Assembly: GCA_021776925.1 (NCBI GenBank)
Contig: JAJFFB010000100.1
Span: 1 to 35,893 of the forward strand
Reading direction: 5' to 3'
Origin: Planctomycetota bacterium
GTDB lineage: Bacteria > Planctomycetota > UBA1135
DNA length: 35,893 bases
A model generated the notes under the pieces. The model searched no databases, was not told where the DNA came from, and saw only the letters and a list, made by a program, of their open reading frames with translations. The position numbers and the translations under genes are program-made. Below, in pieces: positions 9,501 to 17,333 of this stretch; positions within the stretch are counted from its first letter, which is position 1, and each line of letters starts with the position of its first letter.

Positions 9501-10192
9501 GCCATGCCGAATTGCGGGTGGCCGGCGGCGATCAGATCCGGAATCGGCCCGACCGATCCGCGCCGTGCGGCCGACTGCAGCAGGCTGCCGAGCTGCCCCA
9601 GTTGTGAGTCATCGAGCTCTCCCGGGCAGATCGCCGCGAATTCGAGCACCTCGCCGGGCAGGATGGCCTGGTCCTGGCTGACCAGCGCCTGCAGCAGGTG
9701 CTGGAAGATGGCGGCGGCGTCCTCGCCGGTTTCCTCGCGCAAGAAGCGCCCGACCTCCTGCCATTCACCGGCCATCACCAGCAACCGGAATTCAGCCACC
9801 TGGCGCGCCGCCTCGGTGGCCTCGGCGGCTTCGGCGGCGGCAGGGTCGCTTTCTGTGCCTTCCTCAACGCCAGCTTCCTCTGCACCCGCGGCGCCTTCTT
9901 CAGCGGATTCCTCGGAGTCCCCGAGAAGGAATTCGATGCGTGCCTGCAGCACCGCATCGGGGGTGCGCCGGAACTGCTGTTGCTGCATTTGTTGCAGCAG
10001 TTGCGAGGGACCTTGTGGTTCTTCCTGGGCCTGGATAGCCCCTTCGGCGGAACCCGGTTCCTGGAGGTTTAGGACAGGCTCTTGGACGACCCTGCTGGAC
10101 GCCTTGGCCGGCTGCAGAGGGGACGCAGAGACTTGGGCACCTAGCGGCAGCGCGGACGCGCCTACCAGCAGGCCGATGCAGCTCAGGAACAT
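6536..10192 (-). CDS. Large BatD-like membrane-anchored protein with helical repeats
   Basis: 1218 residues. The N-terminus is a signal peptide (MFLSCIGLLVGASALPLGAQ), followed by a low-complexity Gln/Glu/Ala region (about residues 60-130). Residues 130-860 look alpha-helical and may contain TPR-like repeats (for example LFDAGLVAAAEPYLPEIAP). Residues 860-1110 are beta-rich with repeated acidic strands. A single transmembrane helix, AWLVVLALAVLGGGAVLIYL, near residues 1128-1147 is followed by a basic Pro/Ala linker and a cytoplasmic tail of about 60 residues. Extracytoplasmic beta-domains, one late TM and a cytoplasmic tail are the BatD arrangement, and the gene occupies the BatD position after the VWA and TPR genes. 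The helical section makes it about twice the usual BatD length. No Shine-Dalgarno sequence is visible before ATG 10192. Assignment rests mainly on context and topology. Confidence 0.7.
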   Translation of the reverse strand: MFLSCIGLLVGASALPLGAQVSASPLQPAKASSRVVQEPVLNLQEPGSAEGAIQAQEEPQGPSQLLQQMQQQQFRRTPDAVLQARIEFLLGDSEESAEEGAAGAEEAGVEEGTESDPAAAEAAEATEAARQVAEFRLLVMAGEWQEVGRFLREETGEDAAAIFQHLLQALVSQDQAILPGEVLEFAAICPGELDDSQLGQLGSLLQSAARRGSVGPIPDLIAAGHPQFGMADDNSRRRAAMLLFDAGLVAAAEPYLPEIAPDESDHVVLVQYARFHQHVGLAAAQRADRESHLQQAFDLYRRALQSPGADRAFRTQALGYVLALLPELPEGETATWRAALFTNGGHFGLSALARACQEARNQKRMSSRGGERVHVIGEIAAMGRILVSLATEESRESNRRSLNLVTAVLMEEAEFTLSADPDSYQFRRYDQTTRTYYPTYVAAEDLGLHMPDGGWLDLLDPGLSEKVYQTRIRLAAQGLAPDLALDLIRQARDRRLPLAQSLAEDFMSEWTRALEAQRVDGLDENRVSFNPGMNQGFGDAAPLTRAHQMRSLAKLADLLRAFADLGIESLEAEKLVDGFAACHSAAEVYRLEDIESLLGPVAQMSARMATALADNMRRNLGSRWQSQRVQEASGTRRNKSQVEEEVARGYALAEAVLQRALDLDADAWLAVLTRAALMFDFAEFTHARDPNLLDYTPLRDASFASFAEAADAYEGELVARRAVPTPLPYTLWFAASLGASELGFLTRGTQPDNDQVDLLRRAMADLGGEEEERHLALFANWANRVNVPAQVKPRFLRHVARVLGDHPEGEGVRNRLRLYEELIDEVRLVTEVDGSDQVGSGRPFGVRLSLRYTTALEREAGGFSKYLQNGVYTPGVPAPVDYLDNFEEKIRSTLFESFEVENLIFHQAEVVARPFGLHGWMEKPLAYLVLSARDQAVDRIPPLQIDMDFSDGKGLVVLPLITPVVLLDSDSAIAEDRPYEKLEAEMVLDARELADGKVRLEVRTRGRGVLPELERLLPEHDAVPGFVTTEIQPHGLNLVELDAESDPVMPLTERSWSLTLEPGADARGMDSFHFPALALDHEKLDYRRYADLDVVDAEAQTPLDSALLGGGGPPAWLVVLALAVLGGGAVLIYLRREPAAAAAPPRVPRPRRATPLATLAYLQRVEEDSGAYWNESTLAAHRLESAELERRCFSAAAETPPLTELQQVIDRWAERVQV

Positions 10193-10216
10193 CAGGGGGA
10201 AACCTGTCCGCTTGGA

Positions 10217-10936
10217 TCAGGAACCGCCGTCGCCGGCGCGCAGGCGCCCCATGCCCTGTTTGATGTTCTCGCTACGGGCGTCACCCGGATTCTTGCAGTT
10301 GCCACCCTTGCACTTGCTCTTCGACTTGCACAAGTTCTCGCAGTTGCCCGAGCAGTTCTTCGGCAGCGGCAGAGCCATCAGCTCTGACAAGTCCATCTCT
10401 TCAAGACGCACCACCGCTTCGACGTTGCGGCGCAGCGCATCGGCCTGGTCGCCTTCGGCGCTGTGGTTTTCGGCCAGGCGGCGGAAGTGCTGCCGCGCCT
10501 GTTCGGCTTCCGGCTTCCATTCCTCTGCGCTGCCGCCCTCAAGACGCATCAGCCAGGCGGCGAAGTATCGCGAGGAAGCGAGTTCGGCACGCACGGCCGG
10601 TGCCAGTTCGGAGCCGGCGTCTTCGGTCTTGACCAGCAGCTCTTCGAGCTGGTCGATACCGCCCCACATGTCGCCCTCTTGGATGACCGCCCGCGCCTTG
10701 GCCAGTTCCAGACTGGCCTGGGCATCGGCGTCGCTCGCCGGCAGCGCGTCGATGGCTTCCTGGAAATGCGCGGCAGCGGATTTCCAGTCCTGACCCTCGA
10801 GGGCGTCTTGGGCGTCGCCATAGTGGGAGGCGGCCTGGTCGCGGGCGTGGAGATCCTGGCCAGGACCGAAGTACCAGGCGGCGAAGACCACCGGGATCAT
10901 CAGCCAGGCGGTCAGAGCGATGCGGGATTGAAGCAT
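10217..10936 (-). CDS. BatC-like TPR membrane protein with C-terminal cysteine cluster
   Basis: 239 residues. An N-terminal uncleaved-looking anchor (MLQSRIALTAWLMIPVVFAAWYFG) is followed by a helical domain with TPR character: HYGDAQDALEGQDWKSAAAHFQEAIDALP, then further helices to about residue 185. In Bat operons a TPR protein (BatC) sits between the VWA proteins and BatD, which is its position here: 6 bases after the BatB-like gene and 24 bases before the BatD-like gene. The tail is unusual. After LPLPKNCSGNCENLC come six or so Lys residues and two more Cys, giving five Cys within about 21 residues in a Lys/Asn/Gly-rich setting. This could bind metal, form disulfides or be a flexible linker; I know of no matching motif. 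The gene is secure, the detailed role is not. Confidence 0.75.
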   Translation of the reverse strand: MLQSRIALTAWLMIPVVFAAWYFGPGQDLHARDQAASHYGDAQDALEGQDWKSAAAHFQEAIDALPASDADAQASLELAKARAVIQEGDMWGGIDQLEELLVKTEDAGSELAPAVRAELASSRYFAAWLMRLEGGSAEEWKPEAEQARQHFRRLAENHSAEGDQADALRRNVEAVVRLEEMDLSELMALPLPKNCSGNCENLCKSKSKCKGGNCKNPGDARSENIKQGMGRLRAGDGGS

Positions 10937-10942
10937 GCCGTA

Positions 10943-11992
10943 TTAGGGAATCGACGAGGGTGTGACGCTGCCGGCGGGTGGAGCCTTGGAACTCTCCCAT
11001 CCAGCTGCCTCAAGAGTACCCGACAAAGTGCCGGAACGCGAACGGCCAAACCAGACCATCAGCAGCGGCAGGAGGGCCAGCATGGCCCCTCCGCCCCCCA
11101 CCGCGGCCAAAGCCAGGTCACGCAGGTCGGACTGGGTGGTCAGCTGGGGCAACGCGGCGGTCAGGTTGCGCACCACGTCGGAGGGCAGGTGCAGGCGGTT
11201 GCCGTCGTGGTAGCGGCCACCGAGGCGCACCGCGAGCTGCTGCAGCGAGGCGTGGTCCTGGCGCGAGGTGCGCCCGGCGACGCGGCTGCCGCGGTGCGGG
11301 TCGCCGACGCCGAGCACCAGCACGTCGGCGATCGCCGGGGTACGCATCGGCAGAACCCGGCCGGGCACGGTGTCGCCGTCGCTGACCACCAGCAGTACGG
11401 TGCTGCCGGGCGGCCAGCCACGCGTCTGGTCGATCGCCGCCTGCACCCCCTCCTGCATTTTGGTGCGGCCGGTGCGGAAGGCGTGTTCCAGCGGCAGCCC
11501 ATCGAGCACGTTGGCCACCACCTGCATGTCGAAGGAGCGCAGCACCACCGGTTTGGCATCGGTGTAGAAGGCGACAATGCTGACTCGCGTCTGCTGCATG
11601 TCGAGACGTTGCATGACCCCATCGAGCAGCACCTTGGCGCGCTTCCAACGGCTCAGCTTGCCGTCAGGGCCGGCGTCTTCCAGATACATGCTCGGCGAGG
11701 CGTCGAGCGCGATCATCAGATGCTTGGCCGGCTCACGGTCGGGGTCGATCTCGTCTTCCGGAACCGATTGATAACGCAACAACACCACCAGCCCGGCCGC
11801 GACCGCCGCCGCCGCCAGCGCACGCAACCACGGCACCAGACGCACCCAGGCACGCGCCCGCCCGCGCGCGCCGAAGAGCAGAAAGCGCAGCGCGTGGACG
11901 CGACGCGCCTGGAGCCATTCGGCACCTCCCACCAGGGCCAGTGCAGCGAGGGCGGCCAGCGCCGCCGGGAGCAGATCGCGGAGCTCTACCAC
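10943..11992 (-). CDS. BatB-like VWA-domain membrane protein
   Basis: 349 residues from GTG 11992, which overlaps the stop of the upstream VWA gene by 7 bases. An in-frame ATG further upstream would lie deep inside that gene. Topology: helix at about 7-22, basic loop, helix at about 57-72, a VWA domain, then a C-terminal helix (ALAAVGGGGAMLALLPLLMVWF). The VWA metal-ion-dependent adhesion site is present: DASPS at 97-101 (DxSxS), a Thr in RTGRTKM, and VVSDGD. The domain therefore should bind Mg or Mn and a partner protein outside the lipid phase. It pairs with the adjacent BatA-like protein, as in Bacteroides aerotolerance and related operons. Substrate or client is unknown. Confidence 0.85.
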   Translation of the reverse strand: MVELRDLLPAALAALAALALVGGAEWLQARRVHALRFLLFGARGRARAWVRLVPWLRALAAAAVAAGLVVLLRYQSVPEDEIDPDREPAKHLMIALDASPSMYLEDAGPDGKLSRWKRAKVLLDGVMQRLDMQQTRVSIVAFYTDAKPVVLRSFDMQVVANVLDGLPLEHAFRTGRTKMQEGVQAAIDQTRGWPPGSTVLLVVSDGDTVPGRVLPMRTPAIADVLVLGVGDPHRGSRVAGRTSRQDHASLQQLAVRLGGRYHDGNRLHLPSDVVRNLTAALPQLTTQSDLRDLALAAVGGGGAMLALLPLLMVWFGRSRSGTLSGTLEAAGWESSKAPPAGSVTPSSIP

Positions 11993-12909
11993 GGCGTCCA
12001 GCGCAGGCCCAAGAGGGCGCAGCCATGCAGAGAAAGAAGGATCAGCCCGGTCACCGCGAAGGGGAAGTACCACTCCAAGGGCTGCGGACTGGCGGGTTTC
12101 AGTTTCGCCGGCTGCATTTCGTCGATGTGGGCGAAGATCTGCTCGAGACCGCTACTGTCGTGGGCGGCATAGACGTGGCCGCCGGTGGGCCCGACGACCT
12201 CGTAGAGCTGCGCCGGAGCGTCGCCGTCACCGATGTGGATGGCGAACAGGCTGATGTCGGCGTCGCTCAGTTCGCGCCCCACCTTGCCGGCCTCGCCGCC
12301 GCCGAGGTCCTGGCTTTCGCCATCGGAGACCAGCACGATCATGCGGTCGCCGTCTTCCTCTTGTGACAGCGTCGCCAGGCACGCGCGCAGGGCGCCACCG
12401 ATACGCGTGCTGCGCATGTGCGGCGGCTGGCGCGTCGGGTCGAGAAAGGGGGTGGCCTGGCGGATCGCGTCGAGGTCCTTGGTCAGCGGTGTCCAACGGA
12501 TCGTCTCGCCGCCGAAGATGGTCAGCCCGCAGGCATCGCCGCGGCGCTGGTCGGTGAAGGCGGCGATCGCTTCCATCGCCGCTTCGTAACGCACCAGGTT
12601 GGCCCCGCGCGCCAGCGGCCAGCCCATCGAACCAGACACGTCAAGGCAGATCTCGATGTTGGTCAGCTCGCGGATCTGGCGCGGCCCACCCATGCGCTGC
12701 GGCCCGGCGAGCAGCACCACCGCGACCGCGAGCAGCAACGCCGGAAGCACGCTGGCGCCGCGCAGCAAACCGCCCAGCACGCGGCGCCGGCGGTGCGCGG
12801 CGTGGTCGAAGGGCAGGGCAGTGGTGTCCTGGCGCCACGCCCCCTCCCACAACAGCAGCAGGATCGGCAGCAGCAGGAACAGCAGCACCCAGGGATGGAG
12901 GAAGAGCAT
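11986..12909 (-). CDS. BatA-like VWA-domain membrane protein
   Basis: 307 residues from ATG 12909, which shares one base with the TAA of the preceding gene. MLFLHPWVLLFLLLPILLLLWEG forms the first helix, GASVLPALLLAVAVVLLAG the second, and YFPFAVTGLILLSLHGCALL the C-terminal helix. The VWA domain between them has a complete metal site: DVSGS at 90-94, Thr in RSTRIGGAL, and VLVSDGESQD. Such proteins sit in the inner membrane with the VWA domain on one face and are found with MoxR AAA+ ATPases. Here it is followed directly by a second VWA protein whose GTG start overlaps its end. Function in oxidative or envelope stress is known for homologous operons in other bacteria, but not shown here. Confidence 0.88.
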   Translation of the reverse strand: MLFLHPWVLLFLLLPILLLLWEGAWRQDTTALPFDHAAHRRRRVLGGLLRGASVLPALLLAVAVVLLAGPQRMGGPRQIRELTNIEICLDVSGSMGWPLARGANLVRYEAAMEAIAAFTDQRRGDACGLTIFGGETIRWTPLTKDLDAIRQATPFLDPTRQPPHMRSTRIGGALRACLATLSQEEDGDRMIVLVSDGESQDLGGGEAGKVGRELSDADISLFAIHIGDGDAPAQLYEVVGPTGGHVYAAHDSSGLEQIFAHIDEMQPAKLKPASPQPLEWYFPFAVTGLILLSLHGCALLGLRWTPW

Positions 12910-13751
12910 TACCCCGCTCCAGGGCTTGAAGTCGTGCCTGACGCGGCGATCTGCTCCGCAGGCAGCGCCGGAGTGCTGGCGTAGGGCTGCAGCACCGCGC
13001 TCACCTCGGCGTCGTCGTGGGTGGTTCCCGATGGAGCATGCAGCCACCGTTCGACCGCGGTCAGCAGGCGGCCGGCCTCGGCGTGGCGGCGCATGCGCTG
13101 CAGCGCTTGTGCCGCGGGCAATCCGTCCAGACCAAGCTGTTCACGCCAGTGCGCCAGCAGCAGCCGCTCAAGGCGCGCCTGCGCTTCGACCTCGAGCTGC
13201 CCGGCCAGCGCCGCCTCGACCAGCGGCCGCAACTGGTCGGCGAGGGTGGGCACCACCTCGACCACCACGGGCTCGGGGCGCGGGCGGTGGCGCCAGCGCC
13301 ACACCAGCCACAACGCCGGGGGCACCAACCACAACAGCAGCACCACCACCAAAATGTTGCGGAAGCCGCCGAAGATGCGCTGCTCCAGGGTGTCGAGCGG
13401 GTCCAGATCCCCTTGGTGATCCGCCGGCAGCACCGACAGAACGCGCACCGGAATCGCCTCGATTTCGGGGCCGAGCGGTCGTCCGGGCGCGAAAAGCAGC
13501 TGCTCACGCAGGTCGTAGTCGCCGGCCGCGCGCGCCAGGAACAGCAGAGTGGCGTAGCGCCCGCCGTCGACCAGCACACCTTGGTCGGCGATGCGCACCA
13601 GGATGCGCGCACCGCTTTCGTTCGGACGCACCAGCAGTTCGTCGCCCTGGAAGCGGATCTCGACCCGGCCTTCCAGACCCACGGTCTGCTCGGCCAGGGG
13701 TTCTTGCGCGATGGGCGCTGCCGCGCAGGCCAGCAACAGCAGGGCGATCAC
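12909..13751 (-). CDS. Signal-peptide, one-TM protein of the Bat operon (DUF4381-like position)
   Basis: 280 residues from GTG 13751, which forms a GTGA overlap with the DUF58 stop. The frame extends upstream to 14291 only as an antisense-like Arg/Pro-rich reading. An N-terminal signal sequence (VIALLLLACAAAPIAQ) leads to an extracytoplasmic beta-rich region with EGRVEIRFQGDELLVRP and ARILVRIADQGVLVDG. Next comes one strong transmembrane helix, NILVVVLLLWLVPPALWLVW, a basic stop-transfer RWRHRPRP and a helical cytoplasmic domain of about 120 residues. In related operons a DUF4381-type protein stands between DUF58 and the first VWA gene; the position and topology fit, but I cannot see a diagnostic motif. 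It probably connects MoxR in the cytoplasm to an extracytoplasmic part of the complex. Confidence 0.7.
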   Translation of the reverse strand: MIALLLLACAAAPIAQEPLAEQTVGLEGRVEIRFQGDELLVRPNESGARILVRIADQGVLVDGGRYATLLFLARAAGDYDLREQLLFAPGRPLGPEIEAIPVRVLSVLPADHQGDLDPLDTLEQRIFGGFRNILVVVLLLWLVPPALWLVWRWRHRPRPEPVVVEVVPTLADQLRPLVEAALAGQLEVEAQARLERLLLAHWREQLGLDGLPAAQALQRMRRHAEAGRLLTAVERWLHAPSGTTHDDAEVSAVLQPYASTPALPAEQIAASGTTSSPGAG

Positions 13752-14626
13752 AGCGACCTCCCGGTCTGGCCACGCGAGGACAGGAAGTGCTTCAGGGGCA
13801 CCACCACGGCCTGATCGGTGCGCAGCAGCAGGTGGTCGACGCCGGCACCGGCGAGGGTCGGGCCGGGTCCTTCGCCCTCGAACCAGGCGCTGTTGCGCCG
13901 CGCGAGGAAGGTGACTCCGGATTCGGCTTCGGCGCCACGCAAGAAGCCCGGACCTAGATCTCCGCCTTCGACCGGGTCCTGCAGATGCAGCACGATGACG
14001 TCGTGGCGCTGCGCGGTCAGGCGCAACGCGTGCAGCGCCTCGGGGTCGTGCAGATCGCTGAACACCATGAAGATACTGTTGCGACCGGCACGCTGGCCGA
14101 GGTCGCGCACGGTCTCGCCGAGGCGGGTCTGCTCGCCGCGACGGCGGTGGCGCATCGGATCGAGACCCTGCCACAGGTCGCTGCGCAGCAGGCTCGGCGT
14201 GGTGCGGCCACCGGGCCGGTCGCCGCCGCTGACCACCGCCACCGGCGACAGCCGGCGCAGGCACAACAGGCCCAGCGCCGACGCCAGCCACACCGCCAGG
14301 GCGTGCTTGGACAGCGGCACCGAGTGCACGAACATCGACTCGGAGGTGTCGACCACCAGATAGGTGGAAACGCGCTTCAGCGCCTCGTATTCCTTGATGT
14401 GCGGTTTGCCGGTGCGCGCGCTGACGCGCCAGTCCAGCTGCCGCACCGGATCGCCGGGAACATAGAGGCGCGACTGCGCGTACTCGATGCCGGGGCCGAC
14501 GTAGCGCGACGCATCGGTGCCATAGGCGAGGTCGTCGGCGAGGCGCCGCACCACCAGTTCGAATTCGCGATTGGCGAGTTCGTCCGGGGGAATGAGATCC
14601 TGGCGCGGCGAACCGGTTGAGGTCAT
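13748..14626 (-). CDS. DUF58 domain protein (first copy)
   Basis: 292 residues from ATG 14626, 10 bases after the MoxR stop. DUF58 proteins have a VWA-like fold and are almost always encoded next to a MoxR ATPase. The DUF58 signature is clear: SRLYVPGDPVRQLDWRVSART followed by KPHIKEYE at residues 52-82. The VWA-like DTSES sequence (93-97) follows it, and VFSDLHD occurs further on. There is no signal peptide or transmembrane helix, so it is likely a cytoplasmic client adaptor or partner of MoxR. The N-terminal PPDELANREFELVVRRLADDL segment is typical of the family. It differs clearly in sequence from the second DUF58 gene in this window, so the two are old paralogues rather than a recent copy. 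Confidence 0.92.
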   Translation of the reverse strand: MTSTGSPRQDLIPPDELANREFELVVRRLADDLAYGTDASRYVGPGIEYAQSRLYVPGDPVRQLDWRVSARTGKPHIKEYEALKRVSTYLVVDTSESMFVHSVPLSKHALAVWLASALGLLCLRRLSPVAVVSGGDRPGGRTTPSLLRSDLWQGLDPMRHRRRGEQTRLGETVRDLGQRAGRNSIFMVFSDLHDPEALHALRLTAQRHDVIVLHLQDPVEGGDLGPGFLRGAEAESGVTFLARRNSAWFEGEGPGPTLAGAGVDHLLLRTDQAVVVPLKHFLSSRGQTGRSL

Positions 14627-14636
14627 GGCACTGGAT

Positions 14637-15653
<1,017 letters not shown>

Positions 15654-15754
15654 GGGAAAAAGGGGGGCGCCAGCGAGAAAGAACCGGCGCCCCCATCATG
15701 CGGGGACGCCGGTCGAGGGTCAACGCGCCGTACTTCGGCGCGTGCGCATCAGGA
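15654..15754 (-). promoter_or_regulatory. Gap between Gly/Arg-rich gene and moxR with overlapping hairpins
   Basis: 101 bases containing three possible stems on the minus strand. First, an 8-bp perfect stem (15736-15743 with 15723-15730, loop of 5) lies 12 bases after the upstream stop. Second, a 7-bp stem (15707-15713 with 15683-15689) is extended by a nested run of four G-C pairs. Third, a 6-bp GGCGCC stem (15686-15691 with 15666-15671) is followed by CCCCTTTTT. The second and third share the same GGCGCC arm, so they exclude each other. The third with its T run looks like an intrinsic terminator. This may end the upstream transcript or act as an attenuator of the moxR operon. G+C richness makes chance stems likely, so confidence is limited. 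Confidence 0.4.
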
Positions 15755-16672
15755 TTAGAACTCCTCTTCCTGCTGTTCGGCGGGCTTGAGCAACTCGCGC
15801 GGCTTCGGGCCGAGCTCGACCTTGCACTCGCCGTGCTTCTTGATGCTGCCTTCGGTCAGGTTTTCGCGCTCGAACTCGCGGTCGCGGAAGCTGCCGGACA
15901 TCTTCGCCTTGACGCGGAAGTCCTGCAGGCGACCCTTGGCGTCGACCACCAGGCGGAAACCACCACTGGCATCGATTTGCGGACCTTCGGAAGCGCCGCG
16001 CCCGCCGAAGCCACGTCCGCGACCGCCGCGGGCCATGGCCAACGCCGCTTCTTGGGTGAACTTGCCCTCGAAGACGACGCTGCCGTCCTTGCGCGTCAGG
16101 CGCACCAGGCTGCCTTCTTCGATCTGCTCGTGCAGGTTGGCGAGCTGCTCGTGGGGCAGAGCCACGCCGCGCGCAGCAAATGCCTGACCCATGCCGGTGT
16201 CGCCGCCACGGAAGCCGCCTGGGGTTCCTTGGCCGCGGGGCGGCCGTTCGGCACCATCGCCGCGGCCCTGACCACCCTGGCCGCCTTGCCCGCGTCCTTG
16301 GCCGCGGCCGAAGCCACCCCGGCGCATTTCCATACGCTGCCACTCGGCGTCCTTGCCGCCGGAGCGGTAGATCACCACGTTGTCAAGACGGGCGGCCTCG
16401 ACTTCACCCTGCTTGAGAACGACCGGCTGGCCTTTCTGCCAGATGCCCTTCCAAGGTTGGGGAGCAGGAGGCTCGGCGCCTTCGGTGCCGCCGCGGCCGC
16501 TGAAGCCGCCGCCGCTGCTGGTCGTGAGGACTGAGAATTGGTAGGAACCGGCCTTGCCCAGGTCGGCCACCGCCGAGCGCAGGGCGTCCACGGCTTCGAC
16601 TGCGGTCTGCACAGGCTGTGGGGCGGGCTCCTGAAGCAGGGGCAGGGAGAGAAGCAGGAGGAATGGACTCAT
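15755..16672 (-). CDS. Secreted Gly/Arg-rich (RGG-type) protein of unknown function
   Basis: 305 residues from ATG 16672, which has GGAGG three bases upstream and opens into a signal peptide (MSPFLLLLSLPLLQEPAPQ). The upstream in-frame extension to 16894 overlaps the GST gene and is rejected. After an N-terminal helical/beta segment (AVADLGKAGSYQFSVLTTS, PWKGIWQKGQPVVLKQGEVEAARL) comes a low-complexity region, about residues 116-161, made of RGG, GRGQ and GQGG units. A shorter RGG stretch lies near residue 213 (ARGGRGRGFGGRG). The ordered parts include EEGSLVRLTRKDGSVVFEGKFTQEAALAMA and FRLVVDAKGRLQDFRVKAKMSGSF, which look like beta-strand repeats. The tail is acidic (EQQEEEF). I do not recognise a family. 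It lies between the GST and moxR genes on the same strand. Confidence 0.75.
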   Translation of the reverse strand: MSPFLLLLSLPLLQEPAPQPVQTAVEAVDALRSAVADLGKAGSYQFSVLTTSSGGGFSGRGGTEGAEPPAPQPWKGIWQKGQPVVLKQGEVEAARLDNVVIYRSGGKDAEWQRMEMRRGGFGRGQGRGQGGQGGQGRGDGAERPPRGQGTPGGFRGGDTGMGQAFAARGVALPHEQLANLHEQIEEGSLVRLTRKDGSVVFEGKFTQEAALAMARGGRGRGFGGRGASEGPQIDASGGFRLVVDAKGRLQDFRVKAKMSGSFRDREFERENLTEGSIKKHGECKVELGPKPRELLKPAEQQEEEF

Positions 16673-16718
16673 GTCCCTCCAACCTATCCAGAGTCTCCTG
16701 GTTCCGCCCCTTTTTGTC

Positions 16719-17333
16719 TCAGGGCGACTGCGGTGCAGACATGCCCACGAAGCGGGGCTGTTCTTCGACCTGCTCGAGCCACTGACACAAGCAGGGGTAA
16801 GGCTCGAGTTCGAATCCACCCTCGGGAGCCAGGCGGGTGTATCCGTAAAGGGCGATGTCGGCGATGGTGTAGCGGTCGGCGGCGAACCACGCATGCGCCT
16901 TCAGGTGGGTCTCCATGGCCAGCAAGGCCTCGAGCCCGCGCGGCCGTCGCATCGCCACCTGGTCCTGCATCTCCGCGGCGCGCCCAGACAACTTCAGCAG
17001 GAAGCGCGACGTGGCGATGTTGGGCTCGTGGGCGTTCTGCTCGAAGAACAGCCAGCGCAGGACTTCAGCCTGCTCCCAGCGCCCCGCCGGAAGCATAGCC
17101 GTGCCCGCAGCCAGATACATCAGGATGGCATTCGACTCGGGCAAGCAGCGGCCGTCCGCGAGTTCCAGTACCGGCACGCGACCCTCGACGTTGCGGCGAC
17201 GGAAAGCCTCGCTGCGCGCTTCGCCCTTGAGGATGTCGATCTCGACGTAGTCGTACACCACCTCAAGCTGGTGAAGCAGCAGGCGCGGCTTGTAGCAGTT
17301 GGCGGAAAGATGGTTGCCGTAGAGACGCATCAT
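16719..17333 (-). CDS. Glutathione S-transferase-like protein
   Basis: 204 residues from ATG 17333, which overlaps the stop of the aldehyde-dehydrogenase-like gene (ATGA); ATG 17330 follows immediately and is equally possible. The N-terminal thioredoxin-like domain has MRLYGNHLSANCYKPRLLLHQL, a cis-Pro segment GRVPVLEL, and the glutathione-gamma-glutamyl binding LPESNAILMYLA. The C-terminal helical domain contains the conserved ADRYTIADIALYGYTRLA motif. Length is normal for soluble GSTs. The Ser/Asn/Cys near residues 9-12 could be the catalytic residue; which one cannot be decided. GSTs conjugate glutathione to electrophiles or act as reductases. Coupling to an aldehyde-dehydrogenase homologue suggests handling of reactive carbonyls, an inference only. 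Confidence 0.9.
   Translation of the reverse strand: MMRLYGNHLSANCYKPRLLLHQLEVVYDYVEIDILKGEARSEAFRRRNVEGRVPVLELADGRCLPESNAILMYLAAGTAMLPAGRWEQAEVLRWLFFEQNAHEPNIATSRFLLKLSGRAAEMQDQVAMRRPRGLEALLAMETHLKAHAWFAADRYTIADIALYGYTRLAPEGGFELEPYPCLCQWLEQVEEQPRFVGMSAPQSP

Noticed and set aside
10463..12172. 569-codon plus-strand frame opposite the BatB- and BatC-like genes
   Set aside because: Shadow of two well-supported genes with VWA and TPR features.
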